Below are positions 18,192 to 27,461 of a DNA stretch of 64,000 bases, in pieces. The position numbers and the translations under genes are program-made. Location: positions 310,001 to 374,000 of the forward strand of contig NZ_JACWZZ010000004.1 in NCBI RefSeq assembly GCF_014698995.1. The letters are read 5' to 3'. This stretch comes from Hymenobacter duratus. Its GTDB lineage: Bacteria; Bacteroidota; Bacteroidia; Cytophagales; Hymenobacteraceae. The notes beneath the pieces are model-generated. The model did not search any database and was not told the origin of the DNA. It saw only the letters and a program-made list of their open reading frames with translations. Position 1 is the first letter of the stretch. Each line of letters begins with the position of its first letter.

Positions 18192-18211
18192 GCAACCAGC
18201 AGAAAATTGAC

Positions 18212-18250
18212 AGCAAAAGCCCTTCCTGAAAATCAGGAAGGGCTTTTGCT
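18212..18250. terminator. Bidirectional terminator between msrA and the 18290 gene
   Basis: An 18-bp perfect stem (18212-18229 with 18233-18250) and a 3-nt loop contain internal AAAA and TTTT blocks. The genes on either side converge here. Confidence 0.85.
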
Positions 18251-18289
18251 ATTTCCAGCACTATTGGGTTTGGGACTACCGGGTACGGA

Positions 18290-19087
18290 TTACGGGTTGC
18301 GGGAAATGGCAAACGGGCCGTTTTCCTGGCCGAGCAGGTAGAACATGGCCACTTTGTCGACAACGGAGCGGGTGGCGGAAATGGCGTTGTACTCCACGAT
18401 GCTGCCGTTTTTCATCATGATGAAGCCTGTTTGCTCACCCGGAAAGGCACCGTCGGTGCCCACGGCCGGCACGGGAGTCAGGAACTTGTGCGGCGCTATC
18501 CGAATAGTGCTTTCGTCCTCAGGCAGCACGAGCGTCGTGTCTTCCTGGCGAGGCTTGAAGCCGAACGTAGCCGAATATGAGTAATGCGGATTATAGACCC
18601 AGTCGCCGTTGAAGATGTAGTATTCGTCCGTGTTGACGCGCAGAAACTCCCGCACCGAGCAGTTGATGGCCACCCGCGGATACTGTCGGTTCTGCAGGTT
18701 TTCCAGAATGGTTTTGGTCCGGGTTGGGTCAGGATTTTCCGAAAAAGGCATCATGAGCCGGGCCATGGTGGCTATTTCGCAGCCGGCATACAGATTCAGC
18801 AGCTGCTGGCGCCACTCATTGATGTTGCCCAGCTGCCGGGCCTCGCCCACGTTCAGCTCCGGCATGTTGTAGGTATAGGGGCCCGTCACGGCTACGCCGT
18901 TGTGCAGGCCGGCAAACCATTCTACCAGGAAGCAGGGCTGCACTGCTCCATCTACCCAGGGCAGATCCATGTTGAAGATGACTTTGGCCTGCACGTCATT
19001 GACGGGGCACTCCAGCTCGGCGGCAATGTAATTCCGGATTTCGTCGCGGGCTTCCGCTGCCGATACCGGACCAGATTTCGTGTTCAT
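18290..19087 (-). CDS. Hypothetical protein downstream of dapD
   Basis: A 265-residue protein not recognised. It has no signal peptide or membrane helix. Notable stretches are VDGAVQPCFLVEWFAGLHNG, GPYTYNMPELNVGEARQLG and YYIFNGDWVYNPHYSYSATFGF, with several cysteines and many aromatic residues. A helical N-terminal third precedes a beta-rich remainder. Start and stop are clean and codon use matches its neighbours. It begins 32 bp after the dapD stop and is probably co-transcribed with it, but nothing in the sequence ties it to lysine or peptidoglycan synthesis. Confidence 0.75.
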   Translation of the reverse strand: MNTKSGPVSAAEARDEIRNYIAAELECPVNDVQAKVIFNMDLPWVDGAVQPCFLVEWFAGLHNGVAVTGPYTYNMPELNVGEARQLGNINEWRQQLLNLYAGCEIATMARLMMPFSENPDPTRTKTILENLQNRQYPRVAINCSVREFLRVNTDEYYIFNGDWVYNPHYSYSATFGFKPRQEDTTLVLPEDESTIRIAPHKFLTPVPAVGTDGAFPGEQTGFIMMKNGSIVEYNAISATRSVVDKVAMFYLLGQENGPFAISRNP

Positions 19088-19119
19088 GGAAAAGGGAATT
19101 TTTACGCAGTCAAGATACG

Positions 19120-19944
19120 CTATACCGCCACGTTGTGCTCGCGCAATGCGTCGTTGAGGCTGGTTTTGAGGTCGGTGCTGGGCTTACGCTGCCCAATAAT
19201 GAGGGCGCAGGGCACGTGGTACTCCCCAGCGGGAAACTGCTTGGCGTAGGAACCCGGAATGACCACCGAGCGGGCGGGCACCGTGCCTTTGTATTCAATC
19301 GGCTGGCTACCTGTCACGTCGATGATTTTGGTGCTGCCCGTGATGGTCACGCCCGCCCCGATTACGGCTTCTTTACCCACAAAACAGCCTTCCACCAGAA
19401 TGCTGCGCGAGCCCACGAAAGCACCGTCCTCGATGATAACAGGCGCGGCCTGCACCGGCTCCAGCACACCTCCAATGCCCACACCGCCGCTCAGGTGCAC
19501 GCCCGCGCCAATCTGTGCGCAGGAGCCAACCGTGGCCCAGGTATCAACCATCGTACCCTCGCCCACCCACGCTCCGATATTCACGTAGCTCGGCATCATG
19601 ATAACGCCGGGAGCCAGATAGGCGCCGTAGCGGGCCACTGCCGGCGGCACCACCCGTACGCCCTGCTGCTCATAGTTGGTCTTGAGGCGCATTTTGTCGC
19701 GAAACTCAAACGGACCAACTTCAATGGTTTCCATCTGGCGGATGGGGAAATACAGGATGACAGCTTTTTTCACCCAGTCATTTACCAACCAGCCGCCTTC
19801 CCGGTCGGTGGCGGGCTGGGCCACGCGCAGGCGGCCTTTATCCAGCTCTTCGATTACGTGCTGAATGGCCTCCGTGGTAGCGGCTTGCTGCAGCAGGCTC
19901 CGGTCGTTCCAGGCTGCTTCGATGGTTTGTTGCAGGTCGGTCAT
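19120..19944 (-). CDS. dapD: 2,3,4,5-tetrahydropyridine-2,6-dicarboxylate N-succinyltransferase
   Basis: A 274-residue enzyme of the succinylase branch of diaminopimelate/lysine synthesis. The N-terminal helical domain carries FPIRQMETIEVGPFEFRDKM. The rest is a left-handed beta helix of hexapeptide repeats (VRVVPPAVARYGAYLAPGVI, GTMVDTWATVGSCAQIGAGV, GGVLEPVQAAPVIIEDGAFVG). EGCFVGKEAVIGAGVTITGST is typical of DapD. The length matches the family. It heads a probable two-gene operon and its TAAGTTTG promoter box lies at 20017-20024. Confidence 0.95.
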   Translation of the reverse strand: MTDLQQTIEAAWNDRSLLQQAATTEAIQHVIEELDKGRLRVAQPATDREGGWLVNDWVKKAVILYFPIRQMETIEVGPFEFRDKMRLKTNYEQQGVRVVPPAVARYGAYLAPGVIMMPSYVNIGAWVGEGTMVDTWATVGSCAQIGAGVHLSGGVGIGGVLEPVQAAPVIIEDGAFVGSRSILVEGCFVGKEAVIGAGVTITGSTKIIDVTGSQPIEYKGTVPARSVVIPGSYAKQFPAGEYHVPCALIIGQRKPSTDLKTSLNDALREHNVAV

Positions 19945-20016
19945 TAGTTCTTAATTGCTAGGGAGTGAAGCTCGTTACGACTGCCGACCGGAGTCGGAAA
20001 TACATAAGAGGAAGCG

Positions 20017-20024
20017 CAAACTTA
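20017..20024 (-). promoter_or_regulatory. Putative -7 element (TAAGTTTG) of dapD
   Basis: An exact TAnnTTTG match on the minus strand, about 73 bp upstream of the dapD start, within the 97-bp divergent spacer shared with the glycosyltransferase gene. Confidence 0.45.
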
Positions 20025-20041
20025 CCATCTTCGCTGCCACA

Positions 20042-21187
20042 ATGCCGCATCTGCCGCCGCCAACCGTCATTTTACTCGCTTCGGTGCTCAAACCGCTGAA
20101 CGATACCCGCATGTTCGGGAAGTTTGGGCGCACCCTGACCAGCCGGCCCAATACAATAGTGCACGTAGCGGGGCGCCAGGCACCACACCCGGCAGAGGCT
20201 CCCGCTACTCTGCACACCCACGCGCTGCTGAACGGCACCCGCCTGAGCTGGGAGCGGCTGGGCGCGCAGGTTCGCTACTGGCGCTTGCTACAGCATCTGC
20301 AGCCCCAGCTGGTACTTGTGCATGCCCCCGAATTGCTGCCCCTTACGCTGTTGTGGCACCTCCTGAAACCCGGCCGGCGCTTTCTCTATGATGTGCGCGA
20401 GAACTATGCCCTCAATATCCGGACGCAGCAGGTGTACCCAGCCTGGCTACGCGGACTGCTGGCCGGAACCGTACGGATTCTGGAAACGCTGGCTGCTCGT
20501 CGGGCTGCTAAAGTCCTATTGGCCGAACGCAGCTATGCCGATGAGCTGCCGTTTGCGCAGCCTGAGCACACGGTGGTGTTGGAAAACAAGTATCAGCCTT
20601 ATTCCGGTGAGGCCTTGGTCACACAGCCACGCCAGCTGCCCATGCCCGGCCAGCCGCTACGGCTGTTATACTCAGGCACCATTTCGGAGCTGAATGGCGT
20701 GTTTGAGGCCGTGCGATTCACGCGAGAGTTGCAGCGCTACTGGCCGGCTACACAGCTGACAATCATCGGTTTTTGCCAGCAGCCCGAAGTGCTGGCCCGC
20801 TTGCAGACCTTACTAGCTAATGACACGAGTATCACGCTGATTGGAGGTAACAAACTGGTTCCGCACGACCGGATTGTTGAGGAAATTCAGCGCAGCCACC
20901 TGGGCCTGCTACCCTACCGGGAGCACCCCAGCTCGTGGCGCTGCATCCCAACCAAACTCTACGAATACCTAGCGCAGGGCCTTCCTATGTTGCTGCCCCC
21001 TAATCCGCTCTGGCTGCAAGTGGCCCAGCGCCATAGGGCCGGCTTGCCGGTGCATTTCCCGGCAGTGCCAGAACAGTTGCCGGAGCAACTTACAAGCTAC
21101 CAGTTCTACCCGCAAGGCATCCCAACTGACGCCTTCTGGCAGTCGGAAGCTATAAAATTACAGGCCGTAGTAGATTCTATCCGGTAA
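20042..21187 (+). CDS. Glycosyltransferase, probably family 4-like
   Basis: A 381-residue protein with the two-domain GT-B outline. The N-terminal part has VILLASVLKPLNDTRMFGKFG, LVLVHAPELLPLTLLWHLL and FLYDVRENYALNI. The C-terminal part has RLLYSGTISELNGVFEAVRF, QLTIIGFCQQPEVL and SHLGLLPYREHPSSWRCIPTKLYEYLAQGLPML. That last block is the sugar-nucleotide binding E-x7-E type region of family 4 enzymes. The donor and acceptor are unknown, and no polysaccharide cluster surrounds it. The ATG at 20042 is used because the hydrophobic first strand follows at once. Confidence 0.82.
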   Translation: MPHLPPPTVILLASVLKPLNDTRMFGKFGRTLTSRPNTIVHVAGRQAPHPAEAPATLHTHALLNGTRLSWERLGAQVRYWRLLQHLQPQLVLVHAPELLPLTLLWHLLKPGRRFLYDVRENYALNIRTQQVYPAWLRGLLAGTVRILETLAARRAAKVLLAERSYADELPFAQPEHTVVLENKYQPYSGEALVTQPRQLPMPGQPLRLLYSGTISELNGVFEAVRFTRELQRYWPATQLTIIGFCQQPEVLARLQTLLANDTSITLIGGNKLVPHDRIVEEIQRSHLGLLPYREHPSSWRCIPTKLYEYLAQGLPMLLPPNPLWLQVAQRHRAGLPVHFPAVPEQLPEQLTSYQFYPQGIPTDAFWQSEAIKLQAVVDSIR

Positions 21188-21287
21188 CTGCCGACCTTTG
21201 CCGGCCGTTAGAGAACCAGCAGCCTACTTTTTATTACTTTTCGGCACCTTTTGCGCTGTTTCTCTGCCTGCCTAATTCCCTCCCCAC

Positions 21288-22298
21288 ATGTCCACTCTAC
21301 GACAGTCTGAAATTGCCGGTGTCGGCCACTACGTACCCGCGCGGGTTGTCACCAACGCCGACCTCACCCAGCTTATGGATACCACCGATGAGTGGATTCA
21401 GGAACGCACCGGCATTCGGGAGCGGCGCTGGTTTGAGGAGGGCAAGGATACTACGGCCAACATGGCGGCTAACGCAGCCCGTAAGGCTCTGGAAATGGCC
21501 GGCCTCACCCCCGACGATGTGCAGATGATTGTCTTCGCCACATTGTCGCCGGACTATTTCTTTCCGGGCTCCGGCGTACTGCTGCAGCGCGAGTTGGGCA
21601 TCAAGGCCACCATTCCGGCATTCGATGTGCGCAACCAGTGCTCCGGCTTTGTGTATGCGCTATCGATGGCCGACCAGTTTGTGAAGACCGGTATGTACGA
21701 TACTGTGTTGGTGGTAGGCTCCGAAATTCACTCGTCCGGCCTCGATATCAGTACCCGTGGCCGAAACGTTTCCGTCATTTTTGGAGATGGTGCGGGCGCC
21801 GTGATACTGCGCCCCAGCACTCGCGAAGGGCACGGCATCCTGAGCACGCACCTTCACTCGCAGGGCGAGCATGCTGAAGAGCTGATTGTGAAGGAGCCGG
21901 GCTCAAACCGCAATAAGCGCGTGGAATACGTGGTAACCAACGAGCTGGACATGTACCCCATCATGAACGGCCAGAACGTGTTCAAACACGCTGTTGTGCG
22001 TTTTCCGCAGGTTATCAAAGAAGCGCTGGACCAAAACGGGTATCAGCCTCAGGACTTAGACATGCTGATTCCTCACCAAGCCAATCTGCGCATCACGCAG
22101 TATGTGCAGCAGAAAATGGGCCTCAGCGACGACAAGGTGTACAGCAACGTGCAGCGCTACGGCAATACAACTGCGGCCAGCGTGCCCATTGCGCTGAGCG
22201 AGGCAGTACAGGAAGGCCGTATCAAGCGCGGCGACCTGGTGTGTCTGGCGGCCTTTGGCTCCGGCTTCACCTGGGCGTCAGCCCTGATCAAATGGTAG
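21288..22298 (+). CDS. fabH: 3-oxoacyl-ACP synthase III (KAS III)
   Basis: A 336-residue thiolase-fold condensing enzyme that starts fatty acid synthesis by joining acetyl-CoA or a branched acyl-CoA with malonyl-ACP. The catalytic triad is visible: Cys in AFDVRNQCSGF, His in MLIPHQANLRI and Asn in VQRYGNTTAASVP. DTTDEWIQERTGIRERR is the standard N-terminal motif. No plsX or rpmF accompanies it, and Bacteroidota often carry more than one fabH, so this may be a paralogue. Confidence 0.93.
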   Translation: MSTLRQSEIAGVGHYVPARVVTNADLTQLMDTTDEWIQERTGIRERRWFEEGKDTTANMAANAARKALEMAGLTPDDVQMIVFATLSPDYFFPGSGVLLQRELGIKATIPAFDVRNQCSGFVYALSMADQFVKTGMYDTVLVVGSEIHSSGLDISTRGRNVSVIFGDGAGAVILRPSTREGHGILSTHLHSQGEHAEELIVKEPGSNRNKRVEYVVTNELDMYPIMNGQNVFKHAVVRFPQVIKEALDQNGYQPQDLDMLIPHQANLRITQYVQQKMGLSDDKVYSNVQRYGNTTAASVPIALSEAVQEGRIKRGDLVCLAAFGSGFTWASALIKW

Positions 22299-22329
22299 CC
22301 TCCGCCTGGCAGAAGAAGAAAAACTAGAA

Positions 22330-22360
22330 GTGGCCGGCAGCAGTTGCCGGCCACTTTTTT
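22330..22360 (+). terminator. Terminator of fabH
   Basis: GTGGCCGGCA (22330-22339) pairs with TGCCGGCCAC (22345-22354), followed by six T. Confidence 0.88.
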
Positions 22361-22412
22361 GTGTGCAAAACCCGGCCGCCCGTCCGATTCCGCATCCGTA
22401 GCTCAGAATGTA

Positions 22413-22420
22413 TAATTTTG
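22413..22420 (+). promoter_or_regulatory. Putative -7 element (TAATTTTG) of the DtxR-type gene
   Basis: A TAnnTTTG match 19 bp before the start codon, implying a very short leader. Confidence 0.45.
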
Positions 22421-22438
22421 GGCTTCTAACCCTGCGAA

Positions 22439-23098
22439 ATGCCCAGCTTCACTGAAGAGAATTATCTAAAAGCCGTTTATAAGCTTGCCGAGGCTGCTCC
22501 AGGCTCGGAGGTAAGCACCAACAGCATTGCCGAAGTGCTGCAGACACGCCCGGCATCGGTGACGGATATGCTACGCCGCCTCAGCGAAAAAGGGCTGCTC
22601 CACTACCAGCGCTACCGCGGCGTTTCGCTCACGCCCGAAGGCCGGCAGCTGGCCCTGCTTACCATCCGCAAGCACCGCCTGTGGGAAGTGTTTCTGGTGC
22701 AGAAGCTGGGGTTCAATTGGGATGAGGTGCACGACGTAGCCGAGCAGATGGAACATATCGACTCTCCGCTGCTGGTTCGGCGCCTAGACGAGTTCCTGGG
22801 TTTCCCGCGCCTCGACCCGCATGGCGACCCAATTCCTACCGAGGATGGTGCCATGCTTCGCCCCCGCCACCGACTGGTCGCCGACCTAAATCCTGGCGAA
22901 CAGGGCCCGGTTGTGGCCGTCAAAAACACGTCTGTTACCTTTCTGCAGTACTTGGATAAGGCAGGCCTGAAGCTTGGCTCTCATATTGAAGTGGTGGATA
23001 AGATTGAATTTGATAACTCACTTGAAATCAGAATTAATAAAAACACAACTACAATGCTTTCGGCAGAAGCAAGCCGTAATCTTTTCGTAGCCGGCTAG
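22439..23098 (+). CDS. DtxR/MntR family metal-dependent transcriptional regulator
   Basis: A 219-residue repressor. The N-terminal winged helix (FTEENYLKAVYKLAE, STNSIAEVLQTRPASVTDML, LSEKGLLHYQRYRGVSLTPEG) is followed by the dimerisation and metal domain with RKHRLWEVFLVQKLGFNWDEVHDVAEQMEHI. That region contains the Glu/His ligands of Fe2+ or Mn2+ sensing relatives. The C-terminal FeoA-like SH3 domain is present (GPVVAVKNTS to LEIRINKN). No metal transporter gene is adjacent, so its targets are elsewhere. Confidence 0.92.
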   Translation: MPSFTEENYLKAVYKLAEAAPGSEVSTNSIAEVLQTRPASVTDMLRRLSEKGLLHYQRYRGVSLTPEGRQLALLTIRKHRLWEVFLVQKLGFNWDEVHDVAEQMEHIDSPLLVRRLDEFLGFPRLDPHGDPIPTEDGAMLRPRHRLVADLNPGEQGPVVAVKNTSVTFLQYLDKAGLKLGSHIEVVDKIEFDNSLEIRINKNTTTMLSAEASRNLFVAG

Positions 23099-23170
23099 CT
23101 ATAATACGCCTGTAGTTTTCCTATCCTGTCAGGGTTGGTGCAGAAGAACAGTCTGCGGAGCAGGGTTCCG

Positions 23171-23178
23171 TACCTTTG
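23171..23178 (+). promoter_or_regulatory. Putative -7 element (TACCTTTG) of mnmE
   Basis: An exact TAnnTTTG match. Because it overlaps the GTG at 23178, that codon is unlikely to be the start; GTG 23202 is favoured. Confidence 0.5.
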
Positions 23179-23201
23179 TGTTTCAACTCTGCTTCCTGCC
23201 T

Positions 23202-24593
23202 GTGGCCCTCGCATTTCCGCCCGCACTGTCCGATACCATTATTGCGCTATCTACGCCACCCGGCGCGGGCGCTATTGCTGTATTGCGCCTTTCTGGACCC
23301 GAAGCCATTTCTCTTACAGATGCCGCGTTTACCGGCAAACGCCTGCGCGACCAAGCTGGTCACACGCTGCACTATGGCACCATCCGCGACGGTGACCGGA
23401 TTCTGGATGAGGTGGTGGTGTCTTTGTTTCGGGGGCCGCATTCCTACACCCGCGAGGATGTAGTAGAAATCAGCTGCCACGGCTCCGACTATATCGTGCA
23501 GGAGTTGCTGCTGCTTTTCACGCGGCGTGGTGCGCGGCTGGCAGAAGCCGGCGAATTTACTAAGCGGGCCTTTCTGCATGGCGCCTTCGATTTGGCCCAA
23601 GCCGAGGCCGTAGCCGACCTGATTGCCGCTGACTCGCAGCTTTCCCACCAAGTGGCCATGCAGCAGATGCGGGGCGGCTTCTCGCGCGAGTTGAAGGATC
23701 TACGGGGACGACTCGTAGAGTTCGCGGCGTTGCTGGAACTGGAGCTGGACTTCGGGGAAGAAGACGTAGAGTTTGCCGACCGCACCGGTCTGGTAGCGCT
23801 GCTGCAGGAAGTGCAGGCGCTGGTACGCCGCCTGCTCCGGTCTTTTGAGTTAGGCAACGTCATCAAGAACGGCGTAACTACCGTCATTGCCGGCCGCCCG
23901 AATGCGGGCAAGAGCACACTGCTCAATGCGCTGCTCAACGAGGAGCGGGCCATCGTATCAGCCATTGCCGGTACCACCCGCGACCTGATAGAAGACGAAG
24001 TCAGCCTAGATGGAATCCGCTTCCGGTTCGTGGACACGGCCGGCCTGCGCGACACCACCGACGTAGTAGAGTCCATTGGGGTGGAGCGCACAATGAAGCG
24101 GGTGCAGCAGGCAGCGTTGGTCGTATATCTGTTTGATATTACGATAACTACCCCTGCCATGCTTGAAGAAGAGATTCAGGCCCTGAAGCTTCCGGCTCAG
24201 ATACCGGTCATAGCCGTTGGCAACAAACTAGATACCGCCTCCGACCAGCAAGTCGATGCGTTCCGGGAGCGGCCGGATACGGTTCTGATTGCCGCCAGCC
24301 GTGGTGATGGCCTCGACGAGTTGCAGGAAGCATTGCTGCAGCGGGTACGCGGCGAAGGGCTCGACCGGCTTGGCAGCAGCACCGTTGTCACCAACCTACG
24401 CCACGCCCGCAGCCTGGAAGCAGCCGCCCTTTCCCTGGACGCCGTGCTGACCGGGCTGGCCACCGGGGCGGGCACCGAACTGCTGGCCGCCGACCTGCGC
24501 CATGCACTGGCCGCGCTGGGCGAGATAACCGGGGAAATTTCGTCCGATGATTTGCTCACCAGCATCTTCACGCAGTTCTGCATTGGCAAATAA
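23202..24593 (+). CDS. mnmE: tRNA uridine-5-carboxymethylaminomethyl modification GTPase MnmE
   Basis: A protein of about 463 residues that, with MnmG, modifies the wobble uridine of several tRNAs. The N-terminal formyl-THF-binding domain starts SDTIIALSTPPGAGAIAVLRLSG. The G domain, inserted in a helical domain, has AGRPNAGKSTLLNALL (G1), GTTRDLIEDE, DTAGLRDT (G3) and AVGNKLDT (G4). The C-terminus is FCIGK, the conserved C-x-G-K end with the functional cysteine. The start is decided between GTG 23178 and GTG 23202; the promoter box at 23171 favours the latter. Confidence 0.95.
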   Translation: MALAFPPALSDTIIALSTPPGAGAIAVLRLSGPEAISLTDAAFTGKRLRDQAGHTLHYGTIRDGDRILDEVVVSLFRGPHSYTREDVVEISCHGSDYIVQELLLLFTRRGARLAEAGEFTKRAFLHGAFDLAQAEAVADLIAADSQLSHQVAMQQMRGGFSRELKDLRGRLVEFAALLELELDFGEEDVEFADRTGLVALLQEVQALVRRLLRSFELGNVIKNGVTTVIAGRPNAGKSTLLNALLNEERAIVSAIAGTTRDLIEDEVSLDGIRFRFVDTAGLRDTTDVVESIGVERTMKRVQQAALVVYLFDITITTPAMLEEEIQALKLPAQIPVIAVGNKLDTASDQQVDAFRERPDTVLIAASRGDGLDELQEALLQRVRGEGLDRLGSSTVVTNLRHARSLEAAALSLDAVLTGLATGAGTELLAADLRHALAALGEITGEISSDDLLTSIFTQFCIGK

Positions 24594-24825
24594 CTTCCGT
24601 TGCAGCCTCTGAGAGCGAATTTTCGCTGAATCCGGAATTAATTGCACATTAAATCGTAGTCTGAGTGCCGCGTATTTTGCCGTACTGCTTTTCTTTGTAG
24701 CTACATTCTTTCTCAAACAACCCAAGGGGACGTTTTGTAGTAGCAGTACACAAACCAGCCACAGGCTTTCCGGCTTGCCGGTTATTCTTTAGCTTCGCCC
24801 CCGAACCACCCTCTAATTCTCTCAT

Positions 24826-26115
<1,290 letters not shown>

Positions 26116-26132
26116 TAATCGGCTCTACCGCT

Positions 26133-26176
26133 AAACAGGAAGGCCCGCTCTCAATTGAGAGCGGGCCTTCCTGTTT
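26133..26176. terminator. Perfect 44-bp palindromic terminator after gltA
   Basis: Two 22-bp arms (26133-26154 and 26155-26176) pair with no unpaired loop in the DNA. The sequence begins AAACAGGAAGG and ends CCTTCCTGTTT. It ends gltA on one strand and the 26191-26550 gene on the other. Confidence 0.85.
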
Positions 26177-26190
26177 CTATAGCTTCAGTG

Positions 26191-26550
26191 TTAGCGGTTG
26201 CTGAACGCCATCAGGTCGGCTTTGGCCTGCGTGTAAGCCATCATTTGGCGCGGCCAGAGTATCGTGGCCAAATCCCATTCGTAGCGCGTCTGAACCTCAG
26301 CCAATTCCTTATCGAGGGCAACCAGGTCATTGGCGAAACGCGCCTGGGCAGCCTGCACCTCAGCTAGCAGCCGCATATTCAGCTGGCGGACTTTCACATA
26401 TTGCCCTTCGTTGAGGGGCGTTTTCTGTGCCATCTGGCGCGTCAGTTGCGTGGCCCGCATGGTCAGCTTGTTCTGGTCGCCGGGTCCGGCAGATACCAGG
26501 TTGCCGGCAAGAACCAGCAGGAAGATCAGAGAAGCGGAAATGTGTTTCAT
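26191..26550 (-). CDS. Small secreted helical protein, paralogue B
   Basis: A 119-residue protein with a signal peptide (LIFLLVLAGNLVSAG) and a helical mature part. The blocks LTRQMAQKTPLNEGQYVKVR and LATILWPRQMMAYTQAK align with the other two paralogues (12022-12423 and 26804-27169). It is closest to C, with which it shares the NEGQY/DEGQY-(V/L)KV(R/K)QLN core. It ends 15 bp from the gltA terminator. The 250-bp region upstream is very AT-rich (26620-26700). Confidence 0.82.
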   Translation of the reverse strand: MKHISASLIFLLVLAGNLVSAGPGDQNKLTMRATQLTRQMAQKTPLNEGQYVKVRQLNMRLLAEVQAAQARFANDLVALDKELAEVQTRYEWDLATILWPRQMMAYTQAKADLMAFSNR

Positions 26551-26730
26551 GACGTGGGAGTTTTTAGAGGGTAGATAGTAGCAGGTTCCGGTGGTGGCTC
26601 CATTTTCAGGATTGCCGACTTTCTATTGTTTCTATTATGAATATACTATATTATTAAATAATGTCAGCATATTTTATGAATATATTTACACTAATACGAT
26701 TCACTATCATTCGCCATAATCCTGACTGCG

Positions 26731-26799
26731 CTGCCCACACACGAGCCCATAAAAAAGCCTGCTCGCGGCAGGCTTTTTTATGGGCTCGTGTGTGGGCAG
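26731..26799. repeat. 32-bp perfect inverted repeat containing a terminator
   Basis: The arms 26731-26762 and 26768-26799 are perfectly complementary with a 5-nt loop (TCGCG). The inner part (AAAAAAGCCTGC with GCAGGCTTTTTT) is an ordinary bidirectional terminator. The outer 20 bp on each side add a non-terminator palindrome that ends 4 bp from the stop codon of paralogue C. Confidence 0.9.
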
Positions 26800-26803
26800 A
26801 CTT

Positions 26804-27169
26804 CTAGCGGGAGGTGCTCAGCGCCGTCATGGTGTTGCGCGACTTCTGGAACATAGCCAGCTGTGCGGGGCGCATGATAGAAGTCAGCTCCATTTCGTAG
26901 CGAACCTGCGCAACTGCCAGCCGCTCGTCGAGAATAGCCAAGTCGGCGGCGAAGCGTGTCTTGAGGTCTTCCATTTCGGAGAACATCCGGATGTTCAGCT
27001 GCTTCACTTTCAGATACTGACCTTCATCGAGGCGGGCTTTCTCAGCCTGAATGCGGGTGAGGGCGGTAGCCCGGGCCTGAGCGGTGGCAGAGGCATCACC
27101 ACCAGACTTGGCATGTGCGGCAGAAACCAGGGCAATTGCCAGACCAGCGAGGAGAAGAACTTTCTTCAT
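26804..27169 (-). CDS. Small secreted helical protein, paralogue C
   Basis: A 121-residue protein with a signal peptide (VLLLAGLAIALVSAAHA) and a helical body. LTRIQAEKARLDEGQYLKVK, the long central helix and LTSIMRPAQLAMFQKSR correspond position by position to paralogues A and B. B and C are tandem, on the same strand with 253 bp between them, but have separate terminators and leaders. A clear promoter lies at 27269-27299. Confidence 0.82.
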   Translation of the reverse strand: MKKVLLLAGLAIALVSAAHAKSGGDASATAQARATALTRIQAEKARLDEGQYLKVKQLNIRMFSEMEDLKTRFAADLAILDERLAVAQVRYEMELTSIMRPAQLAMFQKSRNTMTALSTSR

Positions 27170-27268
27170 AATGGGAAGGATTGGAAGTGAGAAAAAGAAG
27201 ACGTCAATGTGGTGCCAGCAGGAGAGAAGCTTAATGGGGGAGGAGCTTCAGCATCCTGATTGGATGGT

Positions 27269-27299
27269 CAAATATAAACACATAATTTAACTTAACAAA
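27269..27299 (-). promoter_or_regulatory. Promoter of paralogue C (TTTG-N19-TATATTTG)
   Basis: Minus-strand TATATTTG (27269-27276) is preceded by TTTG (27296-27299) at exactly 19 bp. This is the best full match to the Bacteroidota promoter consensus in the window. The same -7 octamer precedes paralogue A. Confidence 0.72.
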
Positions 27300-27397
27300 T
27301 ATTTTTTATAATTTTTCTAATTAAATCATTTTACGCCTGCATTCATCTATTCTGATTGTCAGCAACTTAATATTCCACCAAAAAGAAATACTCCAAA

Positions 27398-27429
27398 TAA
27401 AAAAAGCCCGGCAACATGTGTTGCCGGGC
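27398..27429 (-). terminator. Terminator of the PorE-like gene
   Basis: GCCCGGCAACA (27406-27416) pairs with TGTTGCCGGGC (27419-27429), with seven T on the minus-strand 3' side. Confidence 0.85.
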
Positions 27430-27461
27430 CATCTGGTCCTTGCTCCTCCCCTCTCTACCTG

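Noticed and set aside
24594..24825. A riboswitch or attenuator in the gltA leader
   Set aside because: No stable hairpin or recognisable aptamer pattern was found in the 232 bp.
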